A stretch of DNA of 64,000 bases from Kineothrix sp. MB12-C1. Lineage in GTDB: Bacteria; Bacillota; Clostridia; Lachnospirales; Lachnospiraceae. The number at the start of each line of letters is the position of its first letter. Within the stretch, counting starts at the first letter, position 1. A program made the position numbers and the translations under genes. The stretch lies in assembly GCF_030863805.1 (NCBI RefSeq), contig NZ_CP132957.1, positions 3,720,001-3,784,000 of the forward strand. The letters are read 5' to 3'. Below are positions 9,072 through 17,576 of the stretch, piece after piece. The notes under the pieces were generated by a model, which was not told where the DNA came from, did no database searches, and was given only the letters and a program-made list of their open reading frames with translations.

Positions 9072-9581
9072 TTATGTTTCAAAGATATGATTAAGTAACA
9101 ACTCATCTAAACGAATGATTTTACTGCCTTTACTTTCATAATAGTGCAGCATTTCGTCAATTTTCCTTTTATCATAACTTGTAATGCAATCTGATAATAC
9201 ATTAACGCTATAATTTGCTTTGCGTAAGTTGTAACAGGTTGATTTAACACAAGCGACAGCATCTGCTCCTGTTATGTATAAATCACATATCTCATTTTTA
9301 CTGATAAAGTCTGTAAATTCTTCACTGCTTAATGCATTTCCTTTGTATTTTGTAAAAATATTTTTTGATACTATTTCCAAGTCCGAAGCTAATTCAGCTC
9401 CATATGTATTGGGTTTAAAGGTCCTCGTGCCAGCTGATAAATTTTCATGTCTTATATAAATAACATGAATATTATTGTTGACTGCCCAATCAATGGCTTT
9501 ATTGATATTGTCAATAATATCCTTATAATTCTTTGTTATATCATTTTGTATATCAATTATTATTAAGGCTTTTTTCTGCAT
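9072..9581 (-). CDS. Isochorismatase-like cysteine hydrolase
   Basis: A 169-residue cytoplasmic hydrolase of the isochorismatase/nicotinamidase family. The catalytic triad is visible as the Asp in ALIIIDIQND, a Lys in IFTKYKGNA and the Cys in DAVACVKSTCYN. The substrate could be nicotinamide, a carbamoyl group or another amide and cannot be assigned. GGAGG precedes the ATG on the reverse strand. It runs convergently with the truncated GNAT and diverges from the IS200 element. Confidence 0.88.
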   Translation of the reverse strand: MQKKALIIIDIQNDITKNYKDIIDNINKAIDWAVNNNIHVIYIRHENLSAGTRTFKPNTYGAELASDLEIVSKNIFTKYKGNALSSEEFTDFISKNEICDLYITGADAVACVKSTCYNLRKANYSVNVLSDCITSYDKRKIDEMLHYYESKGSKIIRLDELLLNHIFET

Positions 9582-9711
9582 AGTGTTTCCTCCTGATAGG
9601 TAGATTAATGTTACTGTATGAACAGTAACAGATTGATTTGTTTACTTTTTTATAGTACCATACAATTGTTGACATCAGTATGGCAACAATATATATTGTA
9701 TAGCAGTCTTT

Positions 9712-10436
9712 TAATAAACCACCTGCTATGCAGGTGTGATAAGAACTGCTTTAGCTTACAGTAAAAAACCTCCAATGTTATAATAGGTACAGGTTCGCCA
9801 ACCGCACCAAAACAAAGGAGGTATCCAAAATGGATGTAAATAGTTTATCACATACGAAATGGAATTGTAAGTATCATATAGTATTTGCGCCGAAGTTCCG
9901 GAGAAAAATAGTATATGGGCAGTTAAAACAGGACGTAGCGAATATATTAAGTACGCTATGCAAGAGAAAAGGGGTAAAAATAGTAGAAGCAGAAATCTGT
10001 CCGGATCATGTGCACATGCTGGTGGAGATACCACCGAGTATGTCAGTGGCAAGCTTTATCGGATACCTGAAAGGAAAGAGCACGTTGATGATATTTGAAA
10101 GACATGCAAATCTGAAATATAAATTTGGGAACCGCCACTTCTGGTGTAGAGGATATTATGTAGATACGGTAGGAAAAAATGCAAAGAAGATCAAAGAGTA
10201 TATCCAGAACCAGTTAAAAGAAGATTTGGAATATGATCAAATGACATTAAAAGAGTATATAGACCCGTTTACGGGTGAGCCAGTAAAGCAAAGCAAGTAA
10301 AAAGAGCCCATAAGGGCTCAGCAGACAAATGATGTTGCGGCTGGCGAGCCTTATCGAAGAGTCTTTAGACTCAGAGCCGGTAATACGCCCTTATAGGGCT
10401 TGAGCAAACCACCGGCTAAGCCGGTGGTTCTGATTG
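9712..10436 (+). mobile_element. IS200/IS605-family insertion sequence (tnpA only)
   Basis: A single Y1 transposase gene lies between two subterminal hairpins. The left one is CACCTGC-TAT-GCAGGTG (9720-9736) and the right one is AACCACCGGC-TAA-GCCGGTGGTT (10407-10429). Such hairpins are what TnpA recognises on single-stranded DNA in this family. A further hairpin GAGCCC-TAAG-GGGCTC-like structure follows tnpA (10305-10320). There is no tnpB, so this is the IS200 type. The exact outer ends are estimated; the family makes no target duplication. Confidence 0.8.
9830..10300 (+). CDS. tnpA: IS200-type Y1 transposase TnpA
   Basis: A 156-residue HUH-fold transposase that cuts and rejoins single-stranded DNA. 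The HUH motif is in CPDHVHMLVEIPP and the nucleophile tyrosine is in the C-terminal helix (KKIKEYIQNQ). The opening block HTKWNCKYHIVFAPKFRRK is family-typical. Length is complete and the frame is intact, with AAGGAGG before the ATG, so the copy may be active. Confidence 0.95.
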   Translation: MDVNSLSHTKWNCKYHIVFAPKFRRKIVYGQLKQDVANILSTLCKRKGVKIVEAEICPDHVHMLVEIPPSMSVASFIGYLKGKSTLMIFERHANLKYKFGNRHFWCRGYYVDTVGKNAKKIKEYIQNQLKEDLEYDQMTLKEYIDPFTGEPVKQSK

Positions 10437-10467
10437 ATAAAAAGAAATTTTGAAAGGCGGATATCGG

Positions 10468-11397
10468 ATGAAAGTTGACAGGCTTGTTAGCATTATTATG
10501 ATACTCCTTGATAAAGAGCGTATAGGCGCACAGGAGTTAGCAGATATGTTTGAAGTTTCACCCCGCACAATCTACCGTGACATAGACACTATCAATATGG
10601 CGGGCATTCCTGTTTGTTCTGCACCGGGAGTTGGCGGTGGCTTTGAAATCATGCAGAAATACAAGATAGATAGAAAGGTTTTTTCGACTGCAGACCTTTC
10701 CGCTATCTTGATGGGGCTTTCCAATCTTTCCAACATGATACGAGGGGATGAACTGGTAAACGCCCTTGCGAAAGTCAAGAGTTTTATCCCTGCCGACAGA
10801 GCGAAAGACATTGAGATAAAAGCAAATCAAATATATATAGATTTAAGTCCATGGATGGGAAACAGGAACATACAACCATATTTAGAAATTATTAAAACGG
10901 CTTTACAGGAAAGCAGGCTGCTGACCTTTGAATATGCAGACCGCTACGGAAATAAAACCGAACGGACAGCCGAGCCGTATCAGCTTGTATTGAAAAGTAG
11001 TCATTGGTATTGGCACGGGTATTGCCATAAAAGAAATGATTTTCGCTTATTCAAACTATCCCGTACATCAAACCTACAGATACAAGAAAATTTTTTTACG
11101 CCACGAGATCATCAGAAACCGCAGTTAGATTTTACTGATATTTTGGCAGCTATGCAAATAAAAATCAAAATTCGTATTCATAAATCTGTTATGGACAGGG
11201 TACTTGATTATTGCACTTATGAACATTTTTCGCCAGACGGTGATGAGCATTACCTTGTTAGTTTTCCTTTCATAGAGAACGAATACTACTACAATATTCT
11301 TTTCAGCTTTGGGGATAAATGCGAGTGTTTAGAGCCGTTACATATCCGTACAGAAATGAAGCGTAGAATATATGATATAGCTACTTTATATAACTGA
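10468..11397 (+). CDS. YafY-type HTH/WYL-domain transcriptional regulator
   Basis: A 309-residue regulator. The DeoR-type HTH (residues 1-60, IGAQELADMFEVSPRTIYRD) is followed by a WYL ligand-sensing domain (SSHWYWHGYCHKRNDFRLFK) and a C-terminal WCX segment. Such proteins usually control an adjacent gene in response to a small molecule or nucleic acid. The ATG at 10468 has GGCGG upstream. The alpha/beta hydrolase gene begins 68 bases later on the same strand and is the likely partner. The IS200 element sits immediately upstream and may have changed the promoter. Confidence 0.9.
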   Translation: MKVDRLVSIIMILLDKERIGAQELADMFEVSPRTIYRDIDTINMAGIPVCSAPGVGGGFEIMQKYKIDRKVFSTADLSAILMGLSNLSNMIRGDELVNALAKVKSFIPADRAKDIEIKANQIYIDLSPWMGNRNIQPYLEIIKTALQESRLLTFEYADRYGNKTERTAEPYQLVLKSSHWYWHGYCHKRNDFRLFKLSRTSNLQIQENFFTPRDHQKPQLDFTDILAAMQIKIKIRIHKSVMDRVLDYCTYEHFSPDGDEHYLVSFPFIENEYYYNILFSFGDKCECLEPLHIRTEMKRRIYDIATLYN

Positions 11398-11464
11398 TTG
11401 ACTTTGAAAAGAAATAAGGAGATAATAAAATTTAATTCAAATTCATTATAAGGAGATATTTTTC

Positions 11465-12430
11465 ATGAGTTCAAATTCAGTTAAAACAGAACGTAAAAAG
11501 CCAAAGACAAAAAAGATACTTATCATTATTGCTATTGTTCTTACTGTGCTTTTTGTGGGGGCACTTATAGCTACTCCTTTTATGGTAATGCCTATGTTCC
11601 TTGGTCAGCGGCTTGAACAAGAACAGTACATATCTACAGATTATGGAATTGATTCTGAACGAATAACGCTGAAAACAGACGATTCTTTATCGATTGCTGC
11701 ATGGCGAACCCGGGCAGATAGTCCCAAAGGTACTGTCATTCTTTTATCGGGAATTGAAAATCCCTCGGTTACAGCTTTTTTTGGATATGCCAAGATGCTA
11801 GCTGATAATGGCTGGGATTCCTTGCTGATTGAAATGCGTGCCCGCAGTGAAAGCGAGGGTGATGAAATCGGTTTGGGAATGACCGAATGGCTTGATGTCA
11901 AGGCCGGAGTCGATTTTCTTATTGGTGATGATGAAAGCAAGGATTTACCCATTGTGACAATGGGTACCTCAATGGGGGCAGGTACCGTTATTATTGCGGC
12001 CGGAGAGATTCCCGAAATTGATGCGGTTATTTCAATTTCCGCGTTTTCTTCATGGTCAGATATGTTCGTGGAGTATATGTCTATGGGGGGCATCCCTAAA
12101 GTAATTAGTGTTTTAGACAAACCTTTCGTAAACATGTACTTGGGCTTGCATTTTGGCTTTGATGCTTTAAGATATTCACCATTTAACGGCATCTCAAAAT
12201 TGGGAGAGCGGCCTATTCTGCTGATGCATTCGACGGAAGATTCCCAAGTTCCCTATTCACAATTTGAAAAACTGCTAGCGGAAGCAAATAAGAATCAAAT
12301 TGACGTAACGACCTTCATCCGTGAAGGTGATGAACATTTTATATGCTATGAAGAATATTTTTATGTGCCGGCGCAAGACTTGGAATTTAGCAAAACCATT
12401 CTCGATTTCCTCAACACCAATTTTCCTTGA
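11465..12430 (+). CDS. Membrane-anchored alpha/beta hydrolase
   Basis: A 321-residue protein with a lysine-rich N-terminus and one membrane helix (about residues 18-45), then an alpha/beta hydrolase domain facing outward. The nucleophile elbow is GTSMGA, the acid is probably in HSTEDSQVP, and the histidine in EGDEHFICY. It resembles BEM46/YfhR-type serine hydrolases. AAGGAG precedes the ATG; a second AAGGAG lies 38 bases further up. Substrate unknown. It probably forms a unit with the upstream WYL regulator. Confidence 0.85.
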   Translation: MSSNSVKTERKKPKTKKILIIIAIVLTVLFVGALIATPFMVMPMFLGQRLEQEQYISTDYGIDSERITLKTDDSLSIAAWRTRADSPKGTVILLSGIENPSVTAFFGYAKMLADNGWDSLLIEMRARSESEGDEIGLGMTEWLDVKAGVDFLIGDDESKDLPIVTMGTSMGAGTVIIAAGEIPEIDAVISISAFSSWSDMFVEYMSMGGIPKVISVLDKPFVNMYLGLHFGFDALRYSPFNGISKLGERPILLMHSTEDSQVPYSQFEKLLAEANKNQIDVTTFIREGDEHFICYEEYFYVPAQDLEFSKTILDFLNTNFP

Positions 12431-12477
12431 TGTGTCTTTTTCGAATACAACATATGATAAGAACAGAGCTATAAAAA

Positions 12478-12557
12478 TATAATATTTTAGCAATATTATA
12501 CTGCGCCGAGCAAAGCGAGTGTGCAAAAAACATACCATGGCCGCTTGCGGACAAGGT
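12478..12557 (+). repeat. Dispersed AT-palindrome/GC-arm repeat, copy A
   Basis: About 80 bases. A perfect AT palindrome TATAATATT-TTAGC-AATATTATA (12478-12500) is followed by a GC-rich arm starting CTGCGCCGAGC and ending in the mini-hairpin CCGCTTGCGG and ACAAGG. Copy B at 23762 matches with only a few changes, and further copies lie near 34.7 kb and 35.9 kb in reverse orientation. It encodes nothing. Possible roles are a REP/MITE-like element or a terminator. Confidence 0.85.
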
Positions 12558-12574
12558 GTAAATGACACATTTAC
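12558..12574 (+). promoter_or_regulatory. Perfect palindrome GTAAATG-ACA-CATTTAC, possible BlaI-type operator
   Basis: A 7-base perfect dyad with a 3-base centre sits directly after repeat copy A and about 30 bases before the broken class D beta-lactamase/BlaR1-like gene. BlaI/MecI repressors bind short AT-rich dyads in front of such genes, so an operator is plausible. No blaI gene is present in the window. Confidence 0.35.
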
Positions 12575-12604
12575 CATATCAAAGGAGGTGCGGGAAAGCA
12601 GACC

Positions 12605-13160
12605 ATGGAACCCGGCCAAAGCATAAAAGAGAGTGAAGAATCTCTTCCTTTACTTTCACCGGCTCCTCAATATAAAATCTTGGATCTCAAAACCTATTTT
12701 GATGGAATCAATGGCGGTGCAGTTTTTTTTCGTCCCACGGGCAATGAGTATTTTCTTTATAATGAGATTTTGTGCGACCAGCCATCTTCCCCGTGTTCTA
12801 CGTTTAAAATCGTATCTTCACTAATCGGCTTACATGAAGGAGAAATAGTTCCTAGATGTATTGGCACGGATTTTTCAGGATGAGAGCTTTTTCGCGGAGG
12901 AACATACGAAAACCGTGAAGGATGTAATGAAGATTGAAACGGATAATACAAACATTGCTTTGTATGGCAAAACGGGAATGGGCAAGAAAGATGGAAAATG
13001 TGTAGATGCTTGGTTTGTCGGTTTTTTTGAAAGCGAAGGAGAAACCATTTATTTCGCTGTTCGCCTCGATGATCCGGAAAATACAACAGTCACAAGCACT
13101 GCAGCTAAGGAGATTGCTATGGATGTTATATTTAATGAGCAAATAACTCTAAATTTCTGA
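12605..13160 (+). pseudogene. Class D beta-lactamase / BlaR1 sensor-domain remnant, internally deleted and frameshifted
   Basis: The first frame (12605-12883) carries LKTYFDGINGGAVFF and the active-site serine motif PCSTFKIVSSLIGLHEG, as in class D penicillin-recognising domains. The second frame (to 13160) carries the C-terminal KTGMG and AWFVGFFE motifs. Roughly 100 residues between them, including the S-x-V/YGN region, are missing and the frames differ. It therefore cannot fold as a lactamase. There are no N-terminal BlaR1 membrane helices here, so it could derive from either a free enzyme or a sensor. AAGGAGG and a palindrome lie upstream. Confidence 0.75.
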
Positions 13161-13201
13161 GTATTTATATCTTGGACAGTTTATTAAAAGGATGACTGAA
13201 A

Positions 13202-14026
13202 ATGATCTCTAAGAAAAATATAGAATCTTATCAAGGAATATCTTTAAGCCGTGGAGATGACTTTTTGTATATACCGCCCAATGTTTTATTACAGCCTTAT
13301 ATTTCATGCTATACAATTACATTCCCAACAAATATGCCGGATAAATATACAATATTACCCTCGGCAAGTTCTACAATGGTAATATCTGTAAGCGATCAAA
13401 CAATTATCAGCACATTACGAGGTGTAAATACAAAGATTTGTAATGTTGGAGAACATGCAAATAAAATGAAGTTCTTATTGCTGATTGAATTTCATTCCGG
13501 TTGTTTGTTCCCACTTATACGAGCAGACCAATCTGAATTTGTGGATTTATCATTTGAACTAAGTGCCATCGATAGACCGCTTATGGAGGCAATTGAAAAC
13601 GAGTTGCTTAAATCTGAAAGCATCGAAGCCTTAGTCGTGTCACTTGATAAAATATTTCTTGACCGTCTGACAGATTGTTGTGAAAGGAAGACAGTCACCG
13701 CAATAAAAAAGAAAATATTAACTCATAATGGAAATATAGGCGTTCGAGAACTATCCACGGAGTTCTTTTACAGCGAAAAACATATACGGCGTTTATTTTT
13801 GCAGCATATCGGAACAAGTCCTAAAACATTTGCACGTATTGTTCGTGTAAATTACGCCTTGCAATTACTACAAAATACAAATATGCGATTTGCGGAGATA
13901 GCGGCACACACAGGTTTTTTTGACCAGTCACATTTTATTCATGATTTCACATTGATATGCGGTTTGACTCCGCAGCAGTACATGCAAGGTATGTCCGTTT
14001 TTTACAATGATAATTATAAATTTTAA
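13202..14026 (+). CDS. AraC-family transcriptional regulator (DUF6597-type N-terminus)
   Basis: A 274-residue regulator. The N-terminal half (LQPYISCYTITFP, ILPSASSTMVISV) resembles the DUF6597 sensor domain. The C-terminal two HTHs carry IRRLFLQHIGTSPKTFARIV and GFFDQSHFIHDFTLICGLTP, the standard AraC DNA-binding signature. The VOC gene begins 42 bases downstream and is a likely target or operon partner. The inducer is unknown. Confidence 0.9.
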   Translation: MISKKNIESYQGISLSRGDDFLYIPPNVLLQPYISCYTITFPTNMPDKYTILPSASSTMVISVSDQTIISTLRGVNTKICNVGEHANKMKFLLLIEFHSGCLFPLIRADQSEFVDLSFELSAIDRPLMEAIENELLKSESIEALVVSLDKIFLDRLTDCCERKTVTAIKKKILTHNGNIGVRELSTEFFYSEKHIRRLFLQHIGTSPKTFARIVRVNYALQLLQNTNMRFAEIAAHTGFFDQSHFIHDFTLICGLTPQQYMQGMSVFYNDNYKF

Positions 14027-14067
14027 GGTATAATGGAAGAAATAAAGGTAGAAAGGACTTAAAACAT

Positions 14068-14445
14068 ATGATTATGCCCTATTTACGGTTTAACGGCAAT
14101 TGCGAAGAGGCCTTCAATTTCTATGCGAATGCATTTGGAGGGAGAATCACTGCCTTATCACGCCTGAATGATGACCCCGATAATCCGGTGATGCACGCCA
14201 TGGTTACACTGACAGAATCAGGTGGTGGTATCAGTGGCGGCGATACGGATGAGGCTGTTCTGATTTCAGGGATGTCCATCCTTGTTCTCTTTCCATCGCG
14301 TGAAAAAATTGAAGAAATAATCCCCAAGCTTGCCGAAGGAGGTACGCTAGTTCACGGATTTATGCCTCACCCGCCCCCGGACGATAACGGCGGGGGAGCG
14401 GAGGTACTTGACAAGTATGGATATACATGGTTTTTGTGTTCGTAA
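14068..14445 (+). CDS. VOC family protein, PhnB-like
   Basis: A 125-residue two-module glyoxalase-fold protein. MPYLRFNGNCEEAFNFYANA is the PhnB-like signature and the C-terminal GYTWFLCS closes the fold. Function is not established for this group; some members bind or modify drugs, others act as demethylubiquinone-like enzymes. It follows the AraC regulator closely, so it may be controlled by it. Either ATG at 14068 or 14074 could start translation. Confidence 0.85.
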   Translation: MIMPYLRFNGNCEEAFNFYANAFGGRITALSRLNDDPDNPVMHAMVTLTESGGGISGGDTDEAVLISGMSILVLFPSREKIEEIIPKLAEGGTLVHGFMPHPPPDDNGGGAEVLDKYGYTWFLCS

Positions 14446-14504
14446 AGTCATCAATATACTGTTCGGAATTAGTAAAAGATATATCTCTCCATAAGAAAAA
14501 AGTG

Positions 14505-14545
14505 GACTCCCATAAGTTAGATTTTAGGTCTGACTTATGGGAGTC
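14505..14545. repeat. 17-bp inverted repeat resembling fused IS3/IS150-type ends
   Basis: GACTCCCATAAGTTAGA (14505-14521) pairs with TCTGACTTATGGGAGTC (14529-14545) over a 7-base loop, with one G-U pair. There is no T-tract, so it is not a clean terminator. The sequence TGGACTCCCATAAGTTAGA resembles the terminal repeats of IS3-family IS150-group elements. It may be both ends of a vanished element joined together, or a factor-assisted terminator. Confidence 0.5.
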
Positions 14546-14685
14546 ATGTTATTACCGAGAGAAGATGTATCTTTTTTTGTGGAAATAAATATGATATTAT
14601 GGATATAACAACGCCTGCAGTGTGTGGGAAATTGAACGGAGAGGCACTGATTTATAAGAAAAACTTAAAGTAAAATGGAGGACAT

Positions 14686-15191
14686 ATGGCAAAAAACTAA
14701 TTTTGCATGATCTTTCGCCCAAAATGGCGGAGGAATTATATCCATACGATAAGGATACAACAGTATTTTGTTCACAGCCCGCAGTACGGCACTGTGTGGG
14801 CTGCTTCGGATGTTGGATCAAGACGCCCGGGCAATGTGTAATAAATGACCGCGCGAGGGAGTTTTGCCATGCGATTCCGCGGCATGATGAACTTATTATC
14901 ATCAGTAAGCTGACGTTTGGCGGTTTGTCGGCAGATATAAAAGCGGTTCTGGATCGCAGCATTGGCTATATGCTCCCCTTTTTTCGCATTGTAGAGGGTG
15001 AAATGCACCATGTACAGCGATTTCCATCGTCTCCGTCATTTACTTATCATTTCTATCAAGCCGCGGGCAAGACGGAACAGAAGCAAACGGCGCAAAAACT
15101 GGCGGCAGCGAATGCATTAAACTTTGGTGCGCCCGAGGTAAGAGTACATTTTCATGACGATAATCTACCCGGCAAAGAGGTATTTATATGA
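14686..15191 (+). pseudogene. Flavodoxin-fold NAD(P)H oxidoreductase with a 1-base poly-A frameshift after the start
   Basis: From ATG 14686 (ATGGAGG upstream) the reading is Met-Ala-Lys-Asn-stop. One extra A in the A6 run at 14691-14696 would give MAKKLILHDLSPKMAEELYP and join the 162-residue frame that starts at 14703. That frame has the iron-flavoprotein-like CVGCFGCWIKTPGQCVIND block and FGGLSADIKAVLDRS. The gene overlaps the next flavodoxin gene by 4 bases. It may be inactivated, rescued by slippage on the A tract, or a sequencing error. Confidence 0.7.
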
Positions 15192-15805
15192 ATATAACGC
15201 TGATAAATGCAAGTCCCAAACGTGGAGATAGTACGAGCAAGACCGTTTTACAGGCGCTGGAAAAGCGTATGGCTGATGCTACGATTAGATGGCATGATAG
15301 TGCATCCGGGGATGCATCCGCATTACTCGATGCTGTGCGAGGGTGTGATGCCCTCATATTTGCCTTTCCCTTGTATGTAGATGGCATTCCGGCAAACCTA
15401 TTGCGTCAGTTGGAGCAAATTTGTCCATCGATCGTACAGGCAGCCCCTCAGACGAAGGTATATGCGCTTGTGAACAACGGATTTTATGATGGCTGCCAAA
15501 ACGCCCTGGCTATGGAGATGATGCAGCATTTTACCAAGGAAGCCGGTCTGACTTGGGGACAGGGGATCGGTATTGGCGCGGGAGGTATGATGCACAGTGT
15601 GCCAATCGGGACAGGACCGTTGACGCGGCTGGGGGAGACACTGAATGCACTGGCAGATACCATTTTACAAGGGCGCTCAGCGGAGAACATTACCTTTGAT
15701 CCCAACTTCTCACGCTTCTTATATCTTCTGGCCGCTCATATGGGCTGGCGGGATCAAGCTAAGAAAAACGGGTTAAAGAGAAGAGCGTTGTATAAACGGC
15801 ATTGA
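15188..15805 (+). CDS. Flavodoxin-fold NAD(P)H-dependent oxidoreductase
   Basis: A 205-residue flavoprotein. MNITLINASPKRGDSTSKTV is the FMN phosphate-binding loop, and DALIFAFPLYVDGIPANLL is the second conserved block of the NADPH-dependent FMN reductase family. It would transfer electrons from NAD(P)H to a quinone or other acceptor. It is translationally coupled (ATGA overlap) to the frameshifted flavodoxin-like gene upstream, suggesting the pair once worked together. Confidence 0.85.
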   Translation: MNITLINASPKRGDSTSKTVLQALEKRMADATIRWHDSASGDASALLDAVRGCDALIFAFPLYVDGIPANLLRQLEQICPSIVQAAPQTKVYALVNNGFYDGCQNALAMEMMQHFTKEAGLTWGQGIGIGAGGMMHSVPIGTGPLTRLGETLNALADTILQGRSAENITFDPNFSRFLYLLAAHMGWRDQAKKNGLKRRALYKRH

Positions 15806-15908
15806 CCAAACATCGATTGTAGTAGCAAAATTGTAAAATAATGTGATACGATAGGTGCAATGGCACTTGTGTTTACCGATAAATATTAGTATAGGAGGTA
15901 TTTATGTT

Positions 15909-16334
15909 ATGAATGATGAACTGAAAATCAAAATGTATTCCTTTACAATGGATTGTAAAGATCCGTATGAATTAGCAAAATTCTACGCTGAGTTGCTCAA
16001 ATGGGAAATACCATTTCATAATGAGGAATGGGCGTGCGTAGGTGCTCCGGGAAGGAGCCAGGGTGCTTATCCTGGTATATTGTTTCAACAGAATTCAGCG
16101 TATGAACCGCCTGTGTGGCCGGAAGTACCTGAGGCGCAACAGCAAATGGCACATATGGACTTTGCAGTTAATGATTTAGAAAAAGCAGTTCAATATGCAA
16201 TTCGTTGTGGGGCAACAATGGCAGATGAGCAGTTTTCTGATGATTGGAGAGTTATGTTTGACCCCGCCGGACACCCGTTTTGTTTATGTCAAATGGAATC
16301 GGTCATAGAGAGTCCTCATTTTGCATTATTATAA
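15909..16334 (+). CDS. VOC family protein (glyoxalase_6 type)
   Basis: A 141-residue protein with paired beta-alpha-beta modules: YSFTMDCKDPYELAKFYAEL at the start and AHMDFAVNDLEKAVQYAIRC in the middle, ending MFDPAGHPFCLC. This is the glyoxalase_6 subgroup, whose members often bind hydrophobic small molecules. Start at ATG 15909 follows TAGGAGG; an overlapping ATG at 15904 runs straight into a stop. Function is not assigned. Confidence 0.82.
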   Translation: MNDELKIKMYSFTMDCKDPYELAKFYAELLKWEIPFHNEEWACVGAPGRSQGAYPGILFQQNSAYEPPVWPEVPEAQQQMAHMDFAVNDLEKAVQYAIRCGATMADEQFSDDWRVMFDPAGHPFCLCQMESVIESPHFALL

Positions 16335-16395
16335 GTGAGTAGTATAATACGGTATGAAGCTTATTGCGGTTGTGTGAGAGGTTGGAGTTTAATAA

Positions 16396-16974
16396 GTGAG
16401 TAATAACAGAAACTGGACAGTCTTATTTATTGGTGGACCTTCGGGAACGGGGAAATCAAGTATAGCTTATGAAATTGCTCGATTCTATGGTGTGAATGTC
16501 TTGGAAGTAGATGATATACACCTATCCATAGAAACAGTTACAACAAAGGAAAGCTTTCCTGCAATACATTATTGGAATACCGGTGTAGATTGGAAAGATA
16601 TCGGAGTTGATGGCAATGTAAACTGGTTGATTGATGTAAGCAAAGAAATGATTCCTGTATTGAAAGAGCTTGTAAATAGACATATTGAAGATAAATTACC
16701 TATCATTATTGAGGGCGATTTTATTTATCCCGAATTTACAATGTCTTTCGAGAATCCGGAAGTAAAATCAATTTTTGTGAATGAATCGGATATAAATCAA
16801 ATATTGCAGAATTATTTATCGAGAGAAGGCGGCGATTTACAAAATTACAGGGCCGAAATAAGCGTTGCATACGGGAAGTGGATAGCAGATACTTGTAATC
16901 AGAACAGTATTAGATTGATGGAGTCAAGGCCTTGGGATACTGCTTTAACGAGAGCCATAAAAAGTTTGTTGTGA
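16396..16974 (+). CDS. P-loop kinase-like protein
   Basis: A 192-residue protein starting with a GTG codon and carrying Walker A GGPSGTGKSSIA (residues about 13-24), then VDDIHLSIE and IIIEGDFIYPEF. The layout resembles small-molecule kinases such as the 2-phosphoglycerate-kinase-like or AAA_33 groups. GGAG precedes the GTG. Substrate unknown and no operon partner is evident. Confidence 0.7.
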   Translation: MSNNRNWTVLFIGGPSGTGKSSIAYEIARFYGVNVLEVDDIHLSIETVTTKESFPAIHYWNTGVDWKDIGVDGNVNWLIDVSKEMIPVLKELVNRHIEDKLPIIIEGDFIYPEFTMSFENPEVKSIFVNESDINQILQNYLSREGGDLQNYRAEISVAYGKWIADTCNQNSIRLMESRPWDTALTRAIKSLL

Positions 16975-17083
16975 TGCAAATTTAAATGAAGGATTATTTA
17001 TTTTCCCGAACTATAGCCATTGGGTGATATGGAGTATTTTGGTACAGAATAAAAAATAGCTAAAATCTAAGAGGGAGGGATTT

Positions 17084-17500
17084 ATGAAAACAGCAGATCA
17101 GATTTTTGATTTTATTGGGAGGCAGAAAGTGGCCTTTATTGCTTCAGTAGATGATGATGGGTTTCCCAATATGAAAGCTATGCTGATGCCGCGTAAGATT
17201 GACGGTAATTGCTTCTATTTTTCTACTAATACATCTTCTATGCGCGTAGAGCAGTATAGAAAGAATGAGAAGGCTAGCGTTTATTTCTTTAACAAGGGAC
17301 GTTTTCGTTACGAAGGTGTCATGCTTATTGGTACAATGGAGGTGTTAGAAGACCCCCAGATAAAAGAGGAAATTTGGCGGACAGGTGACACAATGTTTTA
17401 TAGAAAAGGAATAAACGATCCTGATTATTGTGTTCTAAAGTTTACGGCCAGTAAAGGAAGGCATTACTGCAATCTGAAAACGGAAAGCTTTGAGTTATAA
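17084..17500 (+). CDS. Pyridoxamine 5'-phosphate oxidase-like flavin-binding protein
   Basis: A 138-residue split-barrel protein (PPOX fold): KVAFIASVDDDGFPNMKAM at the start, FYFSTNTSSMRVEQYRKN in the middle. Small stand-alone members often bind FMN, heme or F420 and reduce or sense small molecules. AGGGAGG precedes the ATG. Substrate not known. Confidence 0.85.
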   Translation: MKTADQIFDFIGRQKVAFIASVDDDGFPNMKAMLMPRKIDGNCFYFSTNTSSMRVEQYRKNEKASVYFFNKGRFRYEGVMLIGTMEVLEDPQIKEEIWRTGDTMFYRKGINDPDYCVLKFTASKGRHYCNLKTESFEL

Positions 17501-17576
17501 ATATTAAAATTTACATGGAAAAACAGACGGTGGACTAATTTATATTTATTATTGGTCAATGATAGGGGGATTTCTG

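Noticed and set aside
9712-10436. IS605 element with TnpB/IscB guide RNA system
   Set aside because: Only tnpA is present; there is no tnpB reading frame on either strand nearby, so it is the IS200 type.
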